DNA from: Symbiodinium natans
Lineage: Eukaryota > Sar > Dinophyceae > Suessiales > Symbiodiniaceae
NCBI GenBank assembly: GCA_905221605.1
Contig: CAJNDS010000513.1
Location: 400,682-464,681 of the forward strand
Direction: 5' to 3'
Length of the DNA stretch: 64,000 bases
Numbering within the stretch: the stretch's first letter is position 1; each line of letters starts with the position of its first letter. Position numbers and translations under genes: made by a program. Below are positions 35,913-47,751 of this stretch, one piece after another. The notes under the pieces are model-generated. The model saw only the letters and a program-made list of their open reading frames with translations. It was not told the origin of the DNA and searched no databases.

Positions 35913-36774
35913 CGGTATATGGCCTACGCTCTCTGACAAGGATGCCGAGGACTGGCCGCTTCAGTAGCGTGTATGCGAAGAATTGGCTCTGCTAACGCCC
36001 CTTGGATGCCTTTCCAGCTTCTGGCGACCCACTTTGCAGCTGTTGTTGACAATCAGTTTCACTCCTGGGCATGCTAGCAGTAGGCCAGTGCAGCGGGAAC
36101 GTGATGACAGCTTCGCTGGATTGCGGTGGATACTTCTTCCCGCGGAATCTACAAGTCCGAATAAACCGCAACAAACGCGTCGCCCGCTCCTGGTTGCTGA
36201 AGCTGTTCCGGGATGTCATTCAAAGGTGCACCCCTCTTGCTGCACTCCGTCCTGCTGCGAAGCCGGTTCGGTTGGAGAGTACACGATTTCGCATGCTAAG
36301 GGTCCAAAGGTATGAAATATGTTTAAATGCCTTCTGCGTGTTGCTCAGTTGGCATTCATCAGCTATTTCCCATGCTAGCTTGAACGTCTTGTTTTGACAG
36401 GCTGAGAGTTCTAAAGTATCTCTAAATTTGAAGAGATGTTAGGGAATTTGTGGATATTTGTGGCACTATCTGTCGCCTGACGCATTCTTGTGTATAAGCG
36501 CGTTGACTGCACAACTCAGGCATAGGAGCAACCGGCCTTGCAACAAGCACCAGGCATGCATTTCGTGGAACATCCCCACAAAAAAAAAACTAGCAATTGG
36601 CGATCCGCTGATACTTTGTGGGATGTGAAAATTGGGCACGAGTCTCTATTGCGAGTCTAGGCATGACAGACAAAAATTGCTGAGGTCCTGGAACTTCTAT
36701 AAAGCCTGATCGAAATGCACACACCACACTCGCACTAGTATAGTTAGGGTATTTGCCGCTTCACAGCGAACTTG

Positions 36775-36930
36775 CCGTGTAGGCGAGCGAAGCCATGAGG
36801 ACCATAAAAGACGTCCTGAGAACAGCGTCATCCATCTGCTTCCACACCATCGCCTTGCCGTTGCAACCCTCATAGCTTCGCAGCATTGTAGTGTATATCA
36901 GAATGCCATTTGCTTCGAAACTGTTGTGCA
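36775..36930 (-). CDS. Candidate exon, unidentified
   Basis: Reads LALHNSFEANGILIYTTMLR, SYEGCNGKAMVWKQMDDAVL and RTSFMVLMASLAYTAS on the minus strand after an AG acceptor. Long enough and compositionally even enough to be coding. Unrecognised. Confidence 0.4.
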
Positions 36931-37134
36931 GTGCAAGCTGTGCATCAAGAAGCACTGCTCCTAGAGGCCATCATGCATGAATTCGTTACTTGGCTGACAA
37001 GTCTTAGCATCAGCACTGCCGACTACATGCACTTCTGCGAACCCCGGTGATCTACGAAGTGGCCTTGCCGAGTCGGCTCACGAGTTCAGGCTTCCTGGCA
37101 CCCAGGTGCAGCCCAAATTGCAAACAGTCCATTT

Positions 37135-37282
37135 TCCCTCACTCACAATCAGTTGCCGTTCTTCGAAAGTGCGAAACCTGTTCGCGACAACTTTCTCGAC
37201 TTTCGCAGTGCCAATAAGGCTCTGTTCATCTTGTTCAAGAGCAACCAAGAGCATGCCAAGTCCCACTAAATACTTGCTGTGC
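37135..37282 (-). CDS. Candidate exon, unidentified
   Basis: Reads KYLVGLGMLLVALEQDEQSL, then IGTAKVEKVVANRFRTFEER and QLIVS. The acceptor is an AG at about 37283, and the frame continues to a possible donor near 37135. It shares strand and spacing with the SAP-like exons to its right. No domain recognised. Confidence 0.42.
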
Positions 37283-37339
37283 AATGTCGGCATTTTACAG
37301 TGCTGCAAAGTGCAACAGCACAGGGGGCTTGGGCACAAA

Positions 37340-37727
37340 CCTCAGATGCTGCTGAGGCACTCGGGCTTGGTTTCAACAGGCACTCCCAGCCTGAGCTGAG
37401 CGAAGGCAGACAGCGCCTCAACCTAAACGTCCAGTGACACCTGTGTATCGAGACTGCAAATCTCGCAACTGCATTTCTTTGCACTCCAGGGGTCCGGTGG
37501 CACTGCGAGCAGAGATCTGCTAAATTCTTTGTGTTCAGCGCGGCCAAGGAGTCGAGAACCTTCATCGGACTCATGCGACTCTCAACTCCCATCTTTAGCT
37601 TAGCACTTGGCCTGGCAGGGTACGAGTAGCACTTGCCTACTGAGGGCCGCACACCATGCGAAACGACCAGGCTAGGCAGCTGCTCCACAGGAATGCCAAG
37701 GCTGTGCCAGGATTGGTCTGCCAGAAG
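37340..37727 (-). CDS. SAP-like repeat exons
   Basis: Three exons: 37668-37727 (LLADQSWHSLGIPVEQLPSL, 20 codons, GT donor), 37502-37559 (VLDSLAALNTKNLADLCSQ, GC donor) and about 37340-37422 (ALSAFAQLRLGVPVETKPEC). The first two join in phase. Each repeats the 'LGIPVE..' or 'LGVPVE..' extension between short helices, like the exons at 32.6-34.6 kb. They are probably the upstream part of the same gene or of a tandem copy. Confidence 0.5.
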
Positions 37728-38484
37728 CTGCATGAGCCCTGTGTCGAGGGGAAACTGATGACACTCAAGGCGAGAACGGGTGCGCGACGCTGCATTTTGA
37801 GCTTTCTGGGTCTGGCAAGGGGTTTCTCTTCGCCGCGCTGCTTGAACCTTTTTAGCCTCTCTGACCACCCCCTAAGACCCCACAGGGGCCCTAAAGCAGG
37901 CCATACTTTTGATTCAGGGTCCGTGTCGTTGAAGCTTCTCGCCTGGACGTCTCATGCTGTCGTCTGCAGGAAGATTCTGCTTCAGACAGACGGCCCGCAG
38001 GTGCTCCAGCTTCCTGAGGTGTTCGAGCTGGAAACTGTGGTGGAGGCTGGAGTGGTTCTGCTAGCAGCCGATCTTTCAAGTTTTGTTCATTCTGCATTCC
38101 AGCGTCAAGTTCTCGTACACTGCAACTTCCTTCATAGCGGCCAGCAGACCTCATGTGCGCAAGGCAACAGTACCAGCGGAATGCTCTGCAGCTCACAACT
38201 CTGCAGACCACAGAATATTTGATCCAGATGCTCTCTTTGCGGATTGAAGCATCAAAGGCGAAGCCACGTCCTTGGATCTTTGTTTGCTACGTGATGTGCC
38301 TCGCGTGTAAGTCCCACGCAGAGAGATGATCACTGGCCTAGCTTACGACACGTATGGATCGAATGAGATGCGCAGCTCCCTGAATGGCAATCCCATTTGG
38401 ATCTGCCTTTCCTAGCACGTCAAGCATCGCCCCGAGAAGTCGCTGAGATCAGGCCAAAGACATATTTTGAGCCAAGGCACGTTT

Positions 38485-38965
38485 GTATTCGTTCTTCAAA
38501 GTTGAAACCGAGCTTTTGTCAAGCCTGTCTAGCTGCCGAAGTAGAAGTAGCGCACGCCTGTTGCTTTCCAGCTGGAGCAATGGAACTTTCTTGGCCAAGC
38601 ACCTGAAGCATTGTGAGACCCGCCGCGACAAAGCCACCTACACCAGGCTACACGTAAGCAAAAGCCCTTTGTGTTGGCCCCAGGCCACTGAAAACTTGCG
38701 CTGCCAGGGCACAGCTTCATCAACTCATCGTCTGAGAGGCATTCTTCCGAATCCTCATCCTCCTGCACGTCTGACCCTCACGACATCCCCAGGTCCACAC
38801 TACGGAGGAGGTCGCCATGCACACTTGGCCTAAGAAAGAAGAAGATGACGAGCGAGCTGCTGGACTAAGCCATACTCCGCACTCCGTTATTCATGAGCCT
38901 CCCCGAGCCTCCTCGTCCTCATCGTCCTCGTTGTCCAGCTCCTCCAGTTCTGCAGCGTAGCCTGA
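38485..38965 (-). CDS. Candidate acidic exons, possible 5' part of the SAP-like gene
   Basis: Minus-strand pieces: near 38890-38955 (AAELEELDNEDDEDEEARGG), near 38708-38764 (EDEDSEECLSDDELMKLC) between AG|G and GC sites, and near 38485-38580 (LESNRRALLLLRQLDRLDKS). Acidic exons followed by Leu-rich helices look coding, but no start codon was fixed. Confidence 0.35.
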
Positions 38966-40031
38966 CTTTTTCAAGTGGCACGACATGCGTGTGTTGGCAA
39001 GGTCAGAACTTCACGGCAGGCGGACGCAACTCGTGTCACAGGGAGCGGCATGCAAGTGCCAGCACTCCAGAACGATGCGGAATCAGAATGGAGTACAAGT
39101 TAGAGGGTCCTATAGGTGAGGGGAGTGCGGGGCGTGGAGGTCCGCGGAGCAGGGGTACCCACCTGCTTTGAATTCTTCTGGGCGGAGGCACGGGGGCGGA
39201 ATGGGGCAGAGGGTGATGCAAGACCTCAAACTGCTGAAACCTCGAGATCTAAGGTCCCAGAATTTCAAAAAGTAGAGAGCCTCGCAGAGCCTCCCACCTT
39301 GCAAATCCGAAAACATCCGGAAGATGGGCAAATCTGGACAAGGTTGAAGCCGAGCTTCTCGACATGACGCATGCTCTCGGAACAATGGGCTCCGGAACGG
39401 GAGTCCCCACAACTCTCCAATCCTGGCGCCAGGTATTGCTTCCGAGTCTTCAAGAAGGTATGCTGTGGTACATGAATTCATGGCTTGGCGCCCTAAGCAG
39501 GTGGCCTTCCAAATGTTCTCGGCCGAAGGGGCACTGAGCTGCACATGGTGCTTGAAGATGCTGTTTGGGTTCGGCCCACCGAAGCCAGCCTGGAACTGGG
39601 ATTTGTGTTCATGCTGCCTGGCAGTTCGCCCTGGACCTACGAGCAGCACACACACAGATATATATATATATATATACAGATACCTGCATAGTGACTTTAG
39701 TGTCATGAATCTGAGAAACCAGCACGCATCGAAGTGGGAACCGGGCCTTGCCAACTTTGGCGTGCCCAAATCCACTGGCAGGATAGCCGTTTCGTGGATA
39801 GTGTGCACCTGCTTCAGCTTTCAGCTACAACGCGGCGAGATTGCCGAGATGCCAAAGGCTACTCCAGTGTAGGAGTTCGGCCTTTCTGCACGTCGAATCG
39901 GCTTGGCGTCTGGCCTCAGACACTGAGGCGCGCGCCCGCGGGCCTACAAGCCGGCTACAAGGACTCAGGAAATCTGAGGCATGAAGAGTCATGACGAGTC
40001 ATGAGGAGTCTTCAAAAAAATGGCAAGCGAG
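38966..40031. other. No exon recognised; between two minus-strand genes
   Basis: Holds a (TA)n tract at 39657-39678 and overlapping frames without motif. Because a stop codon of the upstream gene lies at 40032, this is probably intergenic DNA. Confidence 0.4.
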
Positions 40032-40740
40032 CTAAGCGCCGGAACTCGCTTCATTGGCTGGCAGCCGATCCCTCAGCGCCTGCAAGGTCTCGGGGCTGAA
40101 CTTCCTGAGCCCCGCAGTGTCTCGCAAAGTGCACACGTTAAAGCCTTCTGTAAACTGATGTAAACTGTTGATTGCAGTTTCCCCTACATCGGCCTTCTTA
40201 TTGGTTCTTCCCATTGCTTCTGAGATGCAGGAACCCGGCACTTTGCAGCAACTCGTTGAGGTTGCCTAAGTTGCTTCTGTGAAGCCGCGAAGATATCAGC
40301 AAAGGCAACTGAGCCCCCGCCCTCAGCGCATCCCAAAGCCCATTCCCGTCCCGACTCATGCCGAAGTCACTGAGAGAACTTGAGAGCTCCTCCTGACTCT
40401 GGATGCCAACCTGCATGCGCATCTTAAGACCTGTTGACACCGTTTGGACGAGCTGGACGAGCTGTCAGCTTTGAGAACTGTGCTCTTGTGTGGCCTTCGC
40501 CAGCTTGCGCTGAACCGCTGCCAGGTCCTGGCAAACGCCGCAGTGCCACAAAGACACATGAGAAACACCATGCAAGTCAATGCAAGTGCAAGAACTGCCA
40601 AAGGATTGCCAAAGCCACATTGTTTGCCCATCAAGCAGAGAAGTAGGATCGAGGCCTGCTGCGTCCAGGCAGGCTTGGCCTCGCGCAGGACCCGGATCAA
40701 GTCGGATTCTTCCATCAAGCCTGTCAACTCGCTTTTCTCA
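40032..40740 (-). CDS. 3' end of a second SAP-like repeat gene
   Basis: Exon 40666-40740 reads EKSELTGLMEESDLIRVLRE (compare DLLETLRQAD and DLLQLLKDV in the gene to the left). Exon about 40213-40410 is long and clear: QEELSSSLSDFGMSRDGNGL, WDALRAGAQLPLLISSRLHR, SNLGNLNELLQSAGFLHL. The terminal exon 40032-40120 reads TAGLRKFSPETLQALRDRLP, then ANEASSGA and a TAG stop. The shared DL-x-x-x-L motif suggests this gene and the one at 32.6-38.9 kb are tandem relatives. The 5' part was not found. Confidence 0.5.
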
Positions 40741-40902
40741 CTGCTGCACAACTGATGCATAGGAATATGCCGGAGTGGTATGGGATGCCCATGACTCTCG
40801 CGATGCGCAAAGTGCGTGTCCTCGATCATGGCCGGATCAATCGGTCAAGGCCGACATGCGTCCCCGCTTGGAAAAGTGCCAGCCTAGGTCCTGGCACACT
40901 TG

Positions 40903-40975
40903 GTTTAGGGTTTAGGGTTTAGGGGTAAGGGGTAAGGGTTTAGGGTTTAGGGTTTAGGGTTTTGGGTTTTGGGTT
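40903..40975 (+). repeat. Interstitial telomere-type TTTAGGG array
   Basis: About ten heptamers, mostly TTTAGGG with GGTAAGG and TTTTGGG variants, oriented as at 11835-11863. Confidence 0.85.
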
Positions 40976-41744
40976 CCGTGTCAGGTGTTGCGGGCTTGCT
41001 ACTTGCTGCAAGCTTGCGCTGGCATTTTGCAGACTGCAATGCCCAGTCACGACTCATGAGGTCCTTAATGTGGCAAGCCTTGCAATGTTTGGGGCGTAGC
41101 TTACTCACTAGATGAGTGTCCTGTGCCATTCATCTGGTACCAGCTATCAACAACCCAGCTGCGCGCATGAAGATTTTGAGCCGAATCCGAAGAAACATGA
41201 ATTAACCGAGGGATACGGCTGCGCATAACAGCACGAGATCTACAGAACCTATGCCAAAGTTAGCAAACGATACGTTCAAACAACAGCGCCGTTTGCAATA
41301 CACCTGATGAAGGCAATCATCTGGGGTCGCGACACCCTGACGTGCATCCCCTGCAAGGCACCAAGAGCATCTTTCTTCATGCAAAGCTGTGCACAATGCA
41401 CCCGGCAACACTCAAGTTGCCTTCTTCGGCCCCAGCGGCGGCACCTGCCCGAAGAATCCTGGGCGAAAGATCCAAGCCGCAGCTTGCGCATTGTCAGTGG
41501 GGCAAGATTTTGACCTGAGGGCGAGTCTCCTCTTGTGCCCGGTCCATGAACTCCTGCGTGGGTGAACCCAACCTGCTTGAGCTGGCTTGCGAACCATGGG
41601 AAATTGGGCACAGCTCACAAGCTTGCGTGTGTGTTTGTTTTACACGTGGGCTGTTGCTCAGCCGGAGCTGTCAGCTGCTAGGACGCAGACGATGCTATCA
41701 CTCTGCTCCGGGCTGCCGACCCCATCTGCTGGAAGATGTGTCGA

Positions 41745-42535
41745 GTTCCCCAAGCACCAAAGTTATCCACACGGATTTCCCGAACAAACTGCATGAACCT
41801 TGATGAGAACGCGCACAGGCACAGAGTGGCACAGCAACTCCGAGCGCACGGAAGTCCCCAAGGGCTTGGCACAGCCATCGCGGAGTCCTCGAGCCCTGTC
41901 GGCATGAGGTCTGCGAACCTCCAACGGTCCACCACATCTCATTCCAATTCATGTTTAGGCAGCTTATCCCACTTTGTTGATGCCTGGCAGCAGAACACCA
42001 TGGGCTCACAACACCACGGAAGATGCGCTAGGTTGACGAGGATGTCTAGTCACGGGCGCGCAAGTGCTTCGCGTGCATCCCGGCCTTTGTGCAAATGGAC
42101 GAAGTGCCTCTTCCAGCTGCGGCTGGCAGCCCAACTGGGCATCCGCCTTTGCCGGCTCTCCAATATTATTCATGGAACGGTGCCGGTACAGCAACAAGCC
42201 ATGCCCCAAAGGCGTGATGTCGTGCCATGTTGATCGTGCTTTCAATCATGAACTTTCGGGACCGTGCCAGGATCCCCAAAGACTGCGGCTCTATCTCGTA
42301 TAGCCTGCACAGCTTCGGATACGCTGGGGGAGCATCGGGGATATGAGGGTGCGGGGCTTGCCGCAACTCGAAGGAAGCCTTCTTGTCCCTCACAGTGTTT
42401 AGTTCAAGGTGGCTGCATATGGAGTTCGACTTGTCCTATGGGATTCCACAGGTGACAATCCACTGAAGAGGCAAACGAATGCCTTTGCATGACCTCCTTG
42501 GAAGTGGCGTCCGACAAGATGCGGCCCTGCAGAGT
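41745..42535 (-). CDS. Group of candidate exons, unidentified protein
   Basis: Minus-strand pieces in order: near 42472-42530 (GRILSDATSKEVMQRHSFAS, after an AG|G acceptor), near 42205-42315 (RLYEIEPQSLGILARSRKFM and IESTINMARHHAF), near 42085-42165 (EPAKADAQLGCQPQLEEALR) and near 41755-41800 (FVREIRVDNFGAWG). They look coding and share direction and spacing. No family is recognised, and linkage is inferred. Confidence 0.4.
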
Positions 42536-43187
42536 GAAAACAACGAAAGAGGGTACCGAGTAACGGTAGTACTAGTAAAGTTCAGGACTCGCCAACAAGA
42601 ACTGCAAGCAGGAGCGAGTCATGTCTTGTAGGTTCAACAGAAGCAAGCTGATGACGTTCTTCCTTGTCATTTTCTTCTTCTCTCGTAATTAGTCGACGGG
42701 TTAAGTGCGTGTCCCTTGGTCCGCGCAGCTGAAGAACCCGCTCTTCCCTCCCTCATTCCTTCCCTCCCTCCTTCCTTGACCCCAAGGGGTCGCCGTGAAG
42801 GGCGCATGTCACGAGAGTCGGGGAGGACACGCTTTGAGTGGCATCTTGGTGTCTCCTTTTCCAATGAGCTTTTGTATCGTGGTACAGCAGGGCTCTCTCT
42901 CCCCCTGTTCCTTTCCGTTTCTTCTTCCATGGGCGACACTTCAATTGAGACAGCAGCCCGCCCGGCCCCGGGCACGCCTTTTTGTTGAAGGCCGAATGCG
43001 CCCAAGCTGTGGTTGCAAGGCCTGGCGAGCACTGGATGTGGTCTTCATCAGGGGCCGGCACAGCATGGTGGATTGAAAGTCATGCAAGCCCAGTCAAAAA
43101 AAACTTGAAAGCCATGTTCTTCGTGCAGGCCAGCAGTCCATCGAAATCTCATGCAAACCAGCCAAGCTGGAAAGTGAAACTTTGAAG
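42536..43187. other. No exon recognised
   Basis: CCTTCCCTCC-rich sequence near 42740-42780 and unsupported overlapping frames. Probably the intergenic stretch downstream of the calmodulin-like gene. Confidence 0.4.
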
Positions 43188-44954
43188 CTACAGCGGTCGC
43201 GGGGCCGACGTCTCAACATCGACATGCCGCTGCACCACGACACGGGCTCGGGAGTGGAAGATACTAGCGGCATCCCTGCATGTAATCAGAACTTTTGGTC
43301 ACGGGTGTCCAGCCTGATGCAACTGGCACGCTCTTTTCAGCTCCCCACAATGGCACACGTTTACCCTTCACGTTCACCAAACGCAGCGACCAAAACAACC
43401 CTCCCAATATTGCCTCTCCACAAGGTCCTCGTAGTCAATCTCGGCAGTGGATCCTTCTTTGTTCTTGTCGGCAAATTCGATCTGGGTGCCCAGCACAAAT
43501 TGTGACGGCTTCGGCCAGCGATTCTGCTGGGCGAGCCGCTCTCACATGCACTGCCTAATTACCCCGACCGTGCACCCACATAGCGATGCAGACGTGGAGC
43601 AAACTGATCCGCTTCCTCGTCATCCAGCGGGTCCCCTAGTTGCATCAGCACCTCAGCATGTCGACTGTCATGGCAGGTTGAAACATGCAACATGAGTCTG
43701 ATCTCGGCAAGTTCTCATTTTCCCTGCAAAAGTCGTGCAGGGCACATAGCGCAGCTGCGCCAGCGTGATGGTGCCCTTACCATCTTTGTCGAAGGTCTTG
43801 AAGGCCTCATGGCTGTCTGACTTGTACCGACGGTCGCTGCCACATCATGCTGTGTAGGTGCGGCTGATTCGATGCAACCACAATTCACTCTTTGACTTCA
43901 CCCTACATCAGTTTGCTCGAGGCAAGTGCTCACCACAGGGCTCTTTGTTCTTGGTTTATTAGGCTTGCACATTCGTAGTGGTTGGTACCACAGCACCCCA
44001 AGTCGGAAAGCCTTCATTTTATCATCTCCACGCAAGAGCTAGCTATGCCTATACAAGATCGCTCTCAGAGGGTATGTGTCCTTTCACTTGTCCAGCTTGT
44101 TACAACGTCTTGCGTACACTTGATTTGATCGAGTCAAACGTGTGATGCATCGGTGGACACCTCGATGAGCTGCTCTTTGCGCAGCGCATCCTCGCGCGAC
44201 TCGCAAAGTTTGAGGAAGGTCTCCAGCTGGAAGTGGCCTGTGCGGATACTCACGGACATGCATTTCCACTTCTACGGAGCATGCAATACATGCTATCGGC
44301 GGCTGCGAAATCCCCAGTGCTAAAACAACTGTCACTCTACAATTATTGGCAAATCTTAGCCTGTTCCAGTATCGTTCTCCTCAATGATACGCCGAATCTC
44401 CCCCTCAGTCGGGTTTTGGCCTGGCGCGCTTCAACATCAACATCCACTGGCCCATTTGTTTTGCCATCTTCTGTTCGGGTCCACGTGAACACATACGCGT
44501 TTTCCACAGGGCAGCTACCTCCCATCACGTTCTCCAGATGCACTGAACAGGGTCGTGGCCTATCGATCTCCAAAGGTTGGCAAAGTCCGGCTTCCAGGGT
44601 ATGTAGCCCTGCTGGTGCCTCTGGTCGGCCAGGTGCGACTGCTGCACATTGTTGCACACATCATCACGCCGTCATTTGTGGCTATACAAGGGCATAGCTA
44701 CACTTTCTCAAGGCCCGGACTTGTCCCAAACATTGAAAGCCTTCACGGGGTCAAAGGGCTTGGGGTATGAAAATGCTTGAGATTGCTCGCAAATGTTCCG
44801 CACACCAGTCAACACTGGCACGGTCACTACAGTATGGACTCGCTTGACACATGAGGGCCAGAAGCCTGTGGAACTACATTCGCACATCCGCCTCCGTGAA
44901 CTTGACCTTGTCTTGCGCTGGTAGCACATCGCTCTCACCAGCTGGGTCAGCCAT
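43188..44954 (-). CDS. Calmodulin-like EF-hand protein with degenerate calcium loops
   Basis: Exons: 44889-44954 (start MADPAGESDVLPAQDKVKFT), 44715-44758 (PFDPVKAFNVWDKSG, first EF-hand), one missing exon, 44361-44420 (QNPTEGEIRRIIEENDTGTG), 44161-44237 (HFQLETFLKLCESREDALRK), 43746-43805 (AFKTFDKDGKGTITLAQLRY), 43601-43651 (VLMQLGDPLDDEEADQF), 43414-43481 (IEFADKNKEGS, IDYEDLVE) and a possible last exon 43188-43275. Phases agree at every junction except the missing exon; donors are GA, GC, GC, GT, GT, GC and GC. The overall plan is calmodulin's four EF-hands. Loop 2 lacks the position-12 Glu, loop 3 has Gln there, and loop 4 carries a short insertion, so calcium binding is probably weak or lost. 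It may be a regulatory light chain or an assembly subunit. Confidence 0.8.
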
Positions 44955-46321
44955 GGCCTGCATCAGCAAAGCTCTGAAGATTGGAATGGCATTAGAGTCG
45001 CCCGGCACCGCCCGGCACAAAAAAAGCTTCCGGGATTCCATGCTGGGCCCGGGGCCGCCGCTGCTCCAGGATGGGCCCAGGCCAAGAGCTCTACTGCTTT
45101 GAGCCTTCACGAGATGATCACAGGCAGCGGCGCAGCGCATGAAAACCTGGAGCATGGAAACCCAGTAGGACAAACAAAGAATGCGGGCTTGGCACGGCAA
45201 AGAAAGACTTCTCCTGCGGCAACTTAGCCAACGCCTTGAGGAGCAAACTCTGGTAGCTTGACCTCTGAGCTGTGGAATAGTGGATGTCAGAAATGGGATC
45301 TTACGTCTTGCTTGATTGAGAAATTTTCGAGCTTATCCTCCCTCCGTCCGTAACGCCGACGAGTGCAAACATTTCGCCCCCACCATACTAATCTCAATCC
45401 CGAGCTAACCAGAACAAGTGACTTCCAAGTGTCAAAAGATCCTCAGCCACTGAACTGCTGCGAAGACCAAGCCGAGCACCAGAACTTCTGAGGACTGCGA
45501 GCCCATGATCACCGAGCCCCTGGCAAAGACAAAGGAATGAGAGGCCCCATGGCACGCTTGTTCCATAAGCACACACAACTTGATTGCTCTGGACTCTAGA
45601 GGCGATTTACATTCTAGGGTGGACAAGTTGCGCAACCAACAGGTTTCAGGCCCACGCTCATGACCAGTTTTGCGCGCCAAACAAGCATGCCCTTCCAGAT
45701 TCATGGAATGCCAGTAATCATGCTTGAGGTGCATGAGGCGGCATGTTGCGAACGACTGCGCGCTGTTCGCCAAGTCCTGCTGCAAGGGAAAGCGGAGTGT
45801 GGACACCGCAAGTAAAACAGCTGAATGAGATTAGCCCGCAAAAACATCCCACCGCTCTGCCAAGCAGGGCACCGTCACCCGGCGTCACACTTTTCGGACC
45901 TCTACTCACGCCTCTCCTCACTAGTCTACCTCCTGCACCACTTGTGCAATAAAGCATGCCAAATCTCGAAGTCGCAATGAGGCAAACTGCCTGGGAGTTG
46001 AACTCCCCCAACAAGCGCAGGGACGCGGTGGAAACCGCTTGCAGCAAAGGCCTGTGTCCTGCAGCGGGTGCGAGCGCTGAGAGAGGCGGAGAGAGGCGGG
46101 CCCGAGCTCTCCACTCAGAGAGAGAGAGAGAGAGCGAACAGCGCTTTTCAGGCAAAGAGAAGGCGCTTAAAGAAGAAGGAGAAAAAACGATTATGGAAAA
46201 CAAGAAGCTCTTGGCAGAGAGGTATGTGATAAGTTAATGTAGAAGGATTCATAAGCGATAGCCGACCGGATTTGGTTGATGTGCAGAAGCCACAGTTGCA
46301 ATGCCCGCTTTCGCCCAATGC
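44955..46321. other. No exon recognised; between two minus-strand genes
   Basis: Includes a GA-rich tract near 46109-46133. A plus-strand frame across it (Glu/Arg/Ser-rich) is a repeat artefact. Confidence 0.4.
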
Positions 46322-47650
46322 CTGTGAAGCTCAACGTCGCAAGCGACCAGACCGTGCCCGAGGGGTCATGCGGATTTGATGCGTCGATGTCCTGCACGGG
46401 GTGCTGATTGGCTTCAACATGGGTTTGTGCTGTGCCATGCTCGTACATCTCAGATCATCTCAGCATCTCAGCATTACTGAAATAATTTGCCTAAATGCAT
46501 TGCAAGAATGACCGGTCAGCGTACAAACTCAAACGCGCGTCGCCTTGATCGCCTCCACCACCAGCGCATCCATCGAGGGCGAGTGGCGGAAGCCAGGCTT
46601 GGCTGGGCTCTAAGCACTGTTGGAGGTCTCCTTCAAAAACTGCCACTTCCGTGCAGTTAAGAGCAGAAGCCTTTCACATGAGCATTCAGCATTCCACAGG
46701 AACATCTTCCGGCGACATTGGCAGAAAGGGACAAGCAAGCAGACCTCAAGACTCAAAACACAGAACTGCGGCACGGCGCACACTCCTGTGGCCGGGGTTC
46801 CGCCATCCGCACAGCTGCACAGGCGCAGGTGGCATGCAGCATCTGGAAGCCCTGGATCGATGCCTGGAGAGTCCAAGGTCTCACAGAACTCTCCAATGGC
46901 TCCGAGCCGTCCAACAAGGCTTTTTGCTCCCTAATCATATATGACATGCAAAAGAAATCTCAGTAGCGGTTGCAAAGTTCGACAGCTTTTATGAGAGTTT
47001 GTACTGGTAACAGCGGCGCAAACTTCTGAATATTGAAACGTCTGCAGGTAGCATTTGATAGAAATGTCTTGCCGTGTTACCTCGGACTTCCTACAGAGGG
47101 ATGCGAAGGGGGCCTTGGCCAGGTATCAAACTGTATTGCCCAGGTTCTGCGGAGTGGAGTTTTTGAACTTGGCCTCAGTCGCGCCGCCACCCCGCCACCA
47201 AGATTTGAGAAAAGCCGGAGTCTGAAGCCTGCGAACATCCTATGCCCTATACCTTTGGCATATCATAAGGGTGCCACGATGCAGTGGGAAGACGGTGCCG
47301 CCATGAGGTTCGAGCTGTTGGCGCTCGACGTTCCTGGTAAACTCTCTATCCAAACGACTAGTGGAAGTGGCTGGGCCATACAGTAAGACATAGTTTGCAA
47401 ACACCAGATCGACGTCTCAGGACTGGGCCGTAAGCCCAGCACAAGTTGGACAAGCCTTGTGGGTCGCACTCCCCCATCCTCGACACCTGAGCGACCAAGA
47501 TGAACCCGGCACCATTGGTAGCTTTGTATGGTTGTTGTTCTGCAGAGATGGGCAGGAGCGCATAATGACAGGTGAGGAAGCGGCAGACTCCACGGCGATG
47601 GCGTCCAGCAGAGGCATGCGGCAGATGCCTCTTCGATTTGTTACGGGGAG
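46322..47650 (-). CDS. Helical-repeat protein of the 'NPQ-LAN-WA' type (octotricopeptide/Tbc2-like)
   Basis: Exons: about 47560-47640 (PLLDAIAVESAASS helix), 47429-47486 (VSRMGECDPQGLSNLCWAYG), about 47275-47325 (weak), 46544-46609 (FRHSPSMDALVVEAIK) and 46322-46391 (DIDASNPHDPSGTVWSLATL). The last two join in phase 0 with a GC donor. The alternating pattern, a helix 'PL.DAIA.E' followed by 'NPQ-L-N..WA', is the one found in organelle RNA-binding octotricopeptide-like proteins such as chloroplast Tbc2 and in many dinoflagellate homologues. A role in plastid or mitochondrial RNA processing is inferred from the family. Both ends are missing; an upstream exon near 50510-50580 (ERLDSMIGEISSQAVRKV) may belong here. 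Confidence 0.6.
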
Positions 47651-47732
47651 AAGGGCTGGTTTGCCCGCGCCATGGGGTAAGCTGGGCAAACGTCGTTTGG
47701 ACTTCTTCGGGGGGTTGGGGAGAGTGGGGCAG

Positions 47733-47751
47733 CCCCCCCCCCCCCCCCCCC
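47733..47751. repeat. Poly-C tract beside a dispersed repeat
   Basis: A C run of about 19 bases directly followed by CAGTTGCAAAAATTCTCGCAG, a motif repeated in inverse orientation near 48055-48085 and 48118-48155. Confidence 0.85.

Noticed and set aside
45956-46237. Plus-strand frame rich in Glu/Arg/Lys resembling a coiled coil
   Set aside because: The composition arises from a GAGA tract; no continuation on either side.
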